Assembly: GCA_036160575.1 (NCBI GenBank)
Contig: JAYYDT010000051.1
Span: 1-61,180 of the forward strand
From: TMED26 sp002694075
Lineage (GTDB): Bacteria > Pseudomonadota > Alphaproteobacteria > Thalassobaculales > Thalassobaculaceae
Length of the DNA stretch: 61,180 nt
Direction: 5' to 3'
Numbering within the stretch: position 1 is the first letter of the stretch; every line of letters begins with the position of its first letter. The position numbers and the translations under genes were made by a program. This document shows positions 60,488-61,180 of this stretch, piece after piece. The notes below the pieces were generated by a model. It did no database searches. It was not told where the DNA came from and saw only the letters and a list, made by a program, of their open reading frames with translations.

Positions 60488-61180
60488 TTAACCGTCGCCC
60501 GCCAAATACGCCGGCATGCGCCGCCAACAGAGCGGCAGGATGCGTGAGAAGAACAACAGGAAAGCAAGACTCCACAGGCTGGCCGCGATCATCAGTACCG
60601 GTCCGGCGGCCGCACCGGTGAAATTCGCCGTCACGCGCAAAACCGCGCCGACGAAAACGCAGGCGATGGCCGCGGACAGGAGGGCGTCGGCCTTTAGCGG
60701 CAGACCATTGTGGCCAAGGGCGGCGCGGCTCATCACCACCAGGGTCATGTGACCGATGGCGCCGGCGGTAAAGGCGTGTTGGGCCATGCCGTGGGTGACG
60801 CTCGGCACCCATAAAATCGCCGCCGCGGTCAGGCCCCAACCGATGACCAGCCACAGATAGCCAAGGTGAAGGCCAAAAATCAGCGGTTCGGCCAAGCATT
60901 GCCAGCCCCGCCAGCGCGCCCAGCGGAAAGCGTTGGCCAGACCGGCGCCGGCGGCGAGATAGCCGGTCAACGGATGCGCCGGCCAGCCGACCCAGGCGAC
61001 CAACGCGGCACCGGTCACCGCCAGGGCCAAGCAGTCCACCCCCGGTCCCAGGCGGACGGCGGGCGTTTGCCGCGCGGCCAGCCAATTGGCGGTGCAGGCC
61101 GGCACGATGCGGCCACCGATAACGGTGATCAAGGCGATTAGCGCGGCCAGGCCCAGGCGCGCCGCCGGGGCGGTGTCGCC
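60488..61180 (-). CDS. NnrS family membrane protein, N-terminal part beyond window edge
   Basis: The frame is open to the window edge, so only the C-terminal 230 residues are present. Several hydrophobic segments and the motif GGRIVPACTANWL, followed later by HAFTAGAIGHMTLVVMSRAALGHNG, identify NnrS, a heme- and copper-containing membrane protein linked to nitric oxide stress and denitrification. Its histidine-bearing helices (GMAQHAFTAGAIGHM) may bind heme. It lies 54 bases upstream of the PaiB-like gene on the same strand. Confidence 0.88.
   Translation of the reverse strand, partial: GDTAPAARLGLAALIALITVIGGRIVPACTANWLAARQTPAVRLGPGVDCLALAVTGAALVAWVGWPAHPLTGYLAAGAGLANAFRWARWRGWQCLAEPLIFGLHLGYLWLVIGWGLTAAAILWVPSVTHGMAQHAFTAGAIGHMTLVVMSRAALGHNGLPLKADALLSAAIACVFVGAVLRVTANFTGAAAGPVLMIAASLWSLAFLLFFSRILPLCWRRMPAYLAGDG

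Overview
The window is a G+C-rich, gene-dense bacterial chromosome segment. The gene set suggests an alphaproteobacterium of Rhodospirillales type: fused cytochrome b in a petABC operon, an Rrf2-controlled suf operon, COQ9, class II DAHP synthase, two small DUF465 proteins, soxBDAG and TRAP transport. The placement is inferred from gene content only. I see no rRNA, tRNA, CRISPR array, insertion sequence, integrase or phage gene, and no gene-free stretch longer than about 200 bases.

Layout. 1-5210: a surface-polysaccharide block (5'-truncated WsaF-like glycosyltransferase, sulfotransferase, ABC-2 export permease, a second glycosyltransferase-like protein, a large membrane protein). 5211-8990: an A+T-rich islet encoding a 95-residue acidic orphan, followed by a PrtD/PrtE-type type I secretion ABC protein and HlyD-type fusion protein. 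9002-10237: a PseC-like sugar aminotransferase. 10242-11611 (minus): hemF and trmL. 11794-14350: petABC, closed by a terminator. 14482-20384: Rrf2 regulator and sufB-C-D-S-sufT-sufA, with an IscR-like palindrome over the promoter. 20402-22174: TauE/SafE permease and a DUF1445 protein. 22357-26959: TRAP transporter with a metallo-hydrolase and an AhpD-like protein. 27076-30371: class II DAHP synthase, nicotinate phosphoribosyltransferase-like protein, glutamine amidotransferase. 30425-38462: uvrB, a cupin dioxygenase-like gene and sarcosine oxidase soxBDAG. 38455-42169: divergent prpE and a second acyl-CoA synthetase. 42184-44824: two DUF465 genes flanking an amidase/DUF2848 pair. 44899-48077: purEK, COQ9, def, rpsU. 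48225-54456: SDR, pterin dehydratase, MFS, kinase-like phosphotransferase, surE, acyl-CoA synthetase. 54560-58144: one giant ABC exporter with two complete TMD-NBD units. 58168-61180 (minus): acyl-CoA synthetase, PaiB-like protein, truncated NnrS.

How the genes work together. petABC (the bc1 complex) needs the Fe-S and heme cofactors supplied by suf and hemF. The TRAP block looks like an uptake-and-catabolism unit for an unknown organic acid. soxBDAG oxidatively demethylates sarcosine. Four AMP-forming CoA ligases lie within about 21 kb, suggesting a diet rich in short- and medium-chain acids.

Most of the window is ordinary core metabolism. The least explained items are the low-G+C orphan before the secretion genes, the 13-base motif shared by both leaders of the divergent CoA-ligase pair, the tandem-fused ABC exporter, and the paired DUF465 genes. 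I do not see a demonstrable new multi-gene system. Start codons were chosen from ribosome-binding sites and family lengths. Promoter calls are by eye against the -35/-10 consensus.
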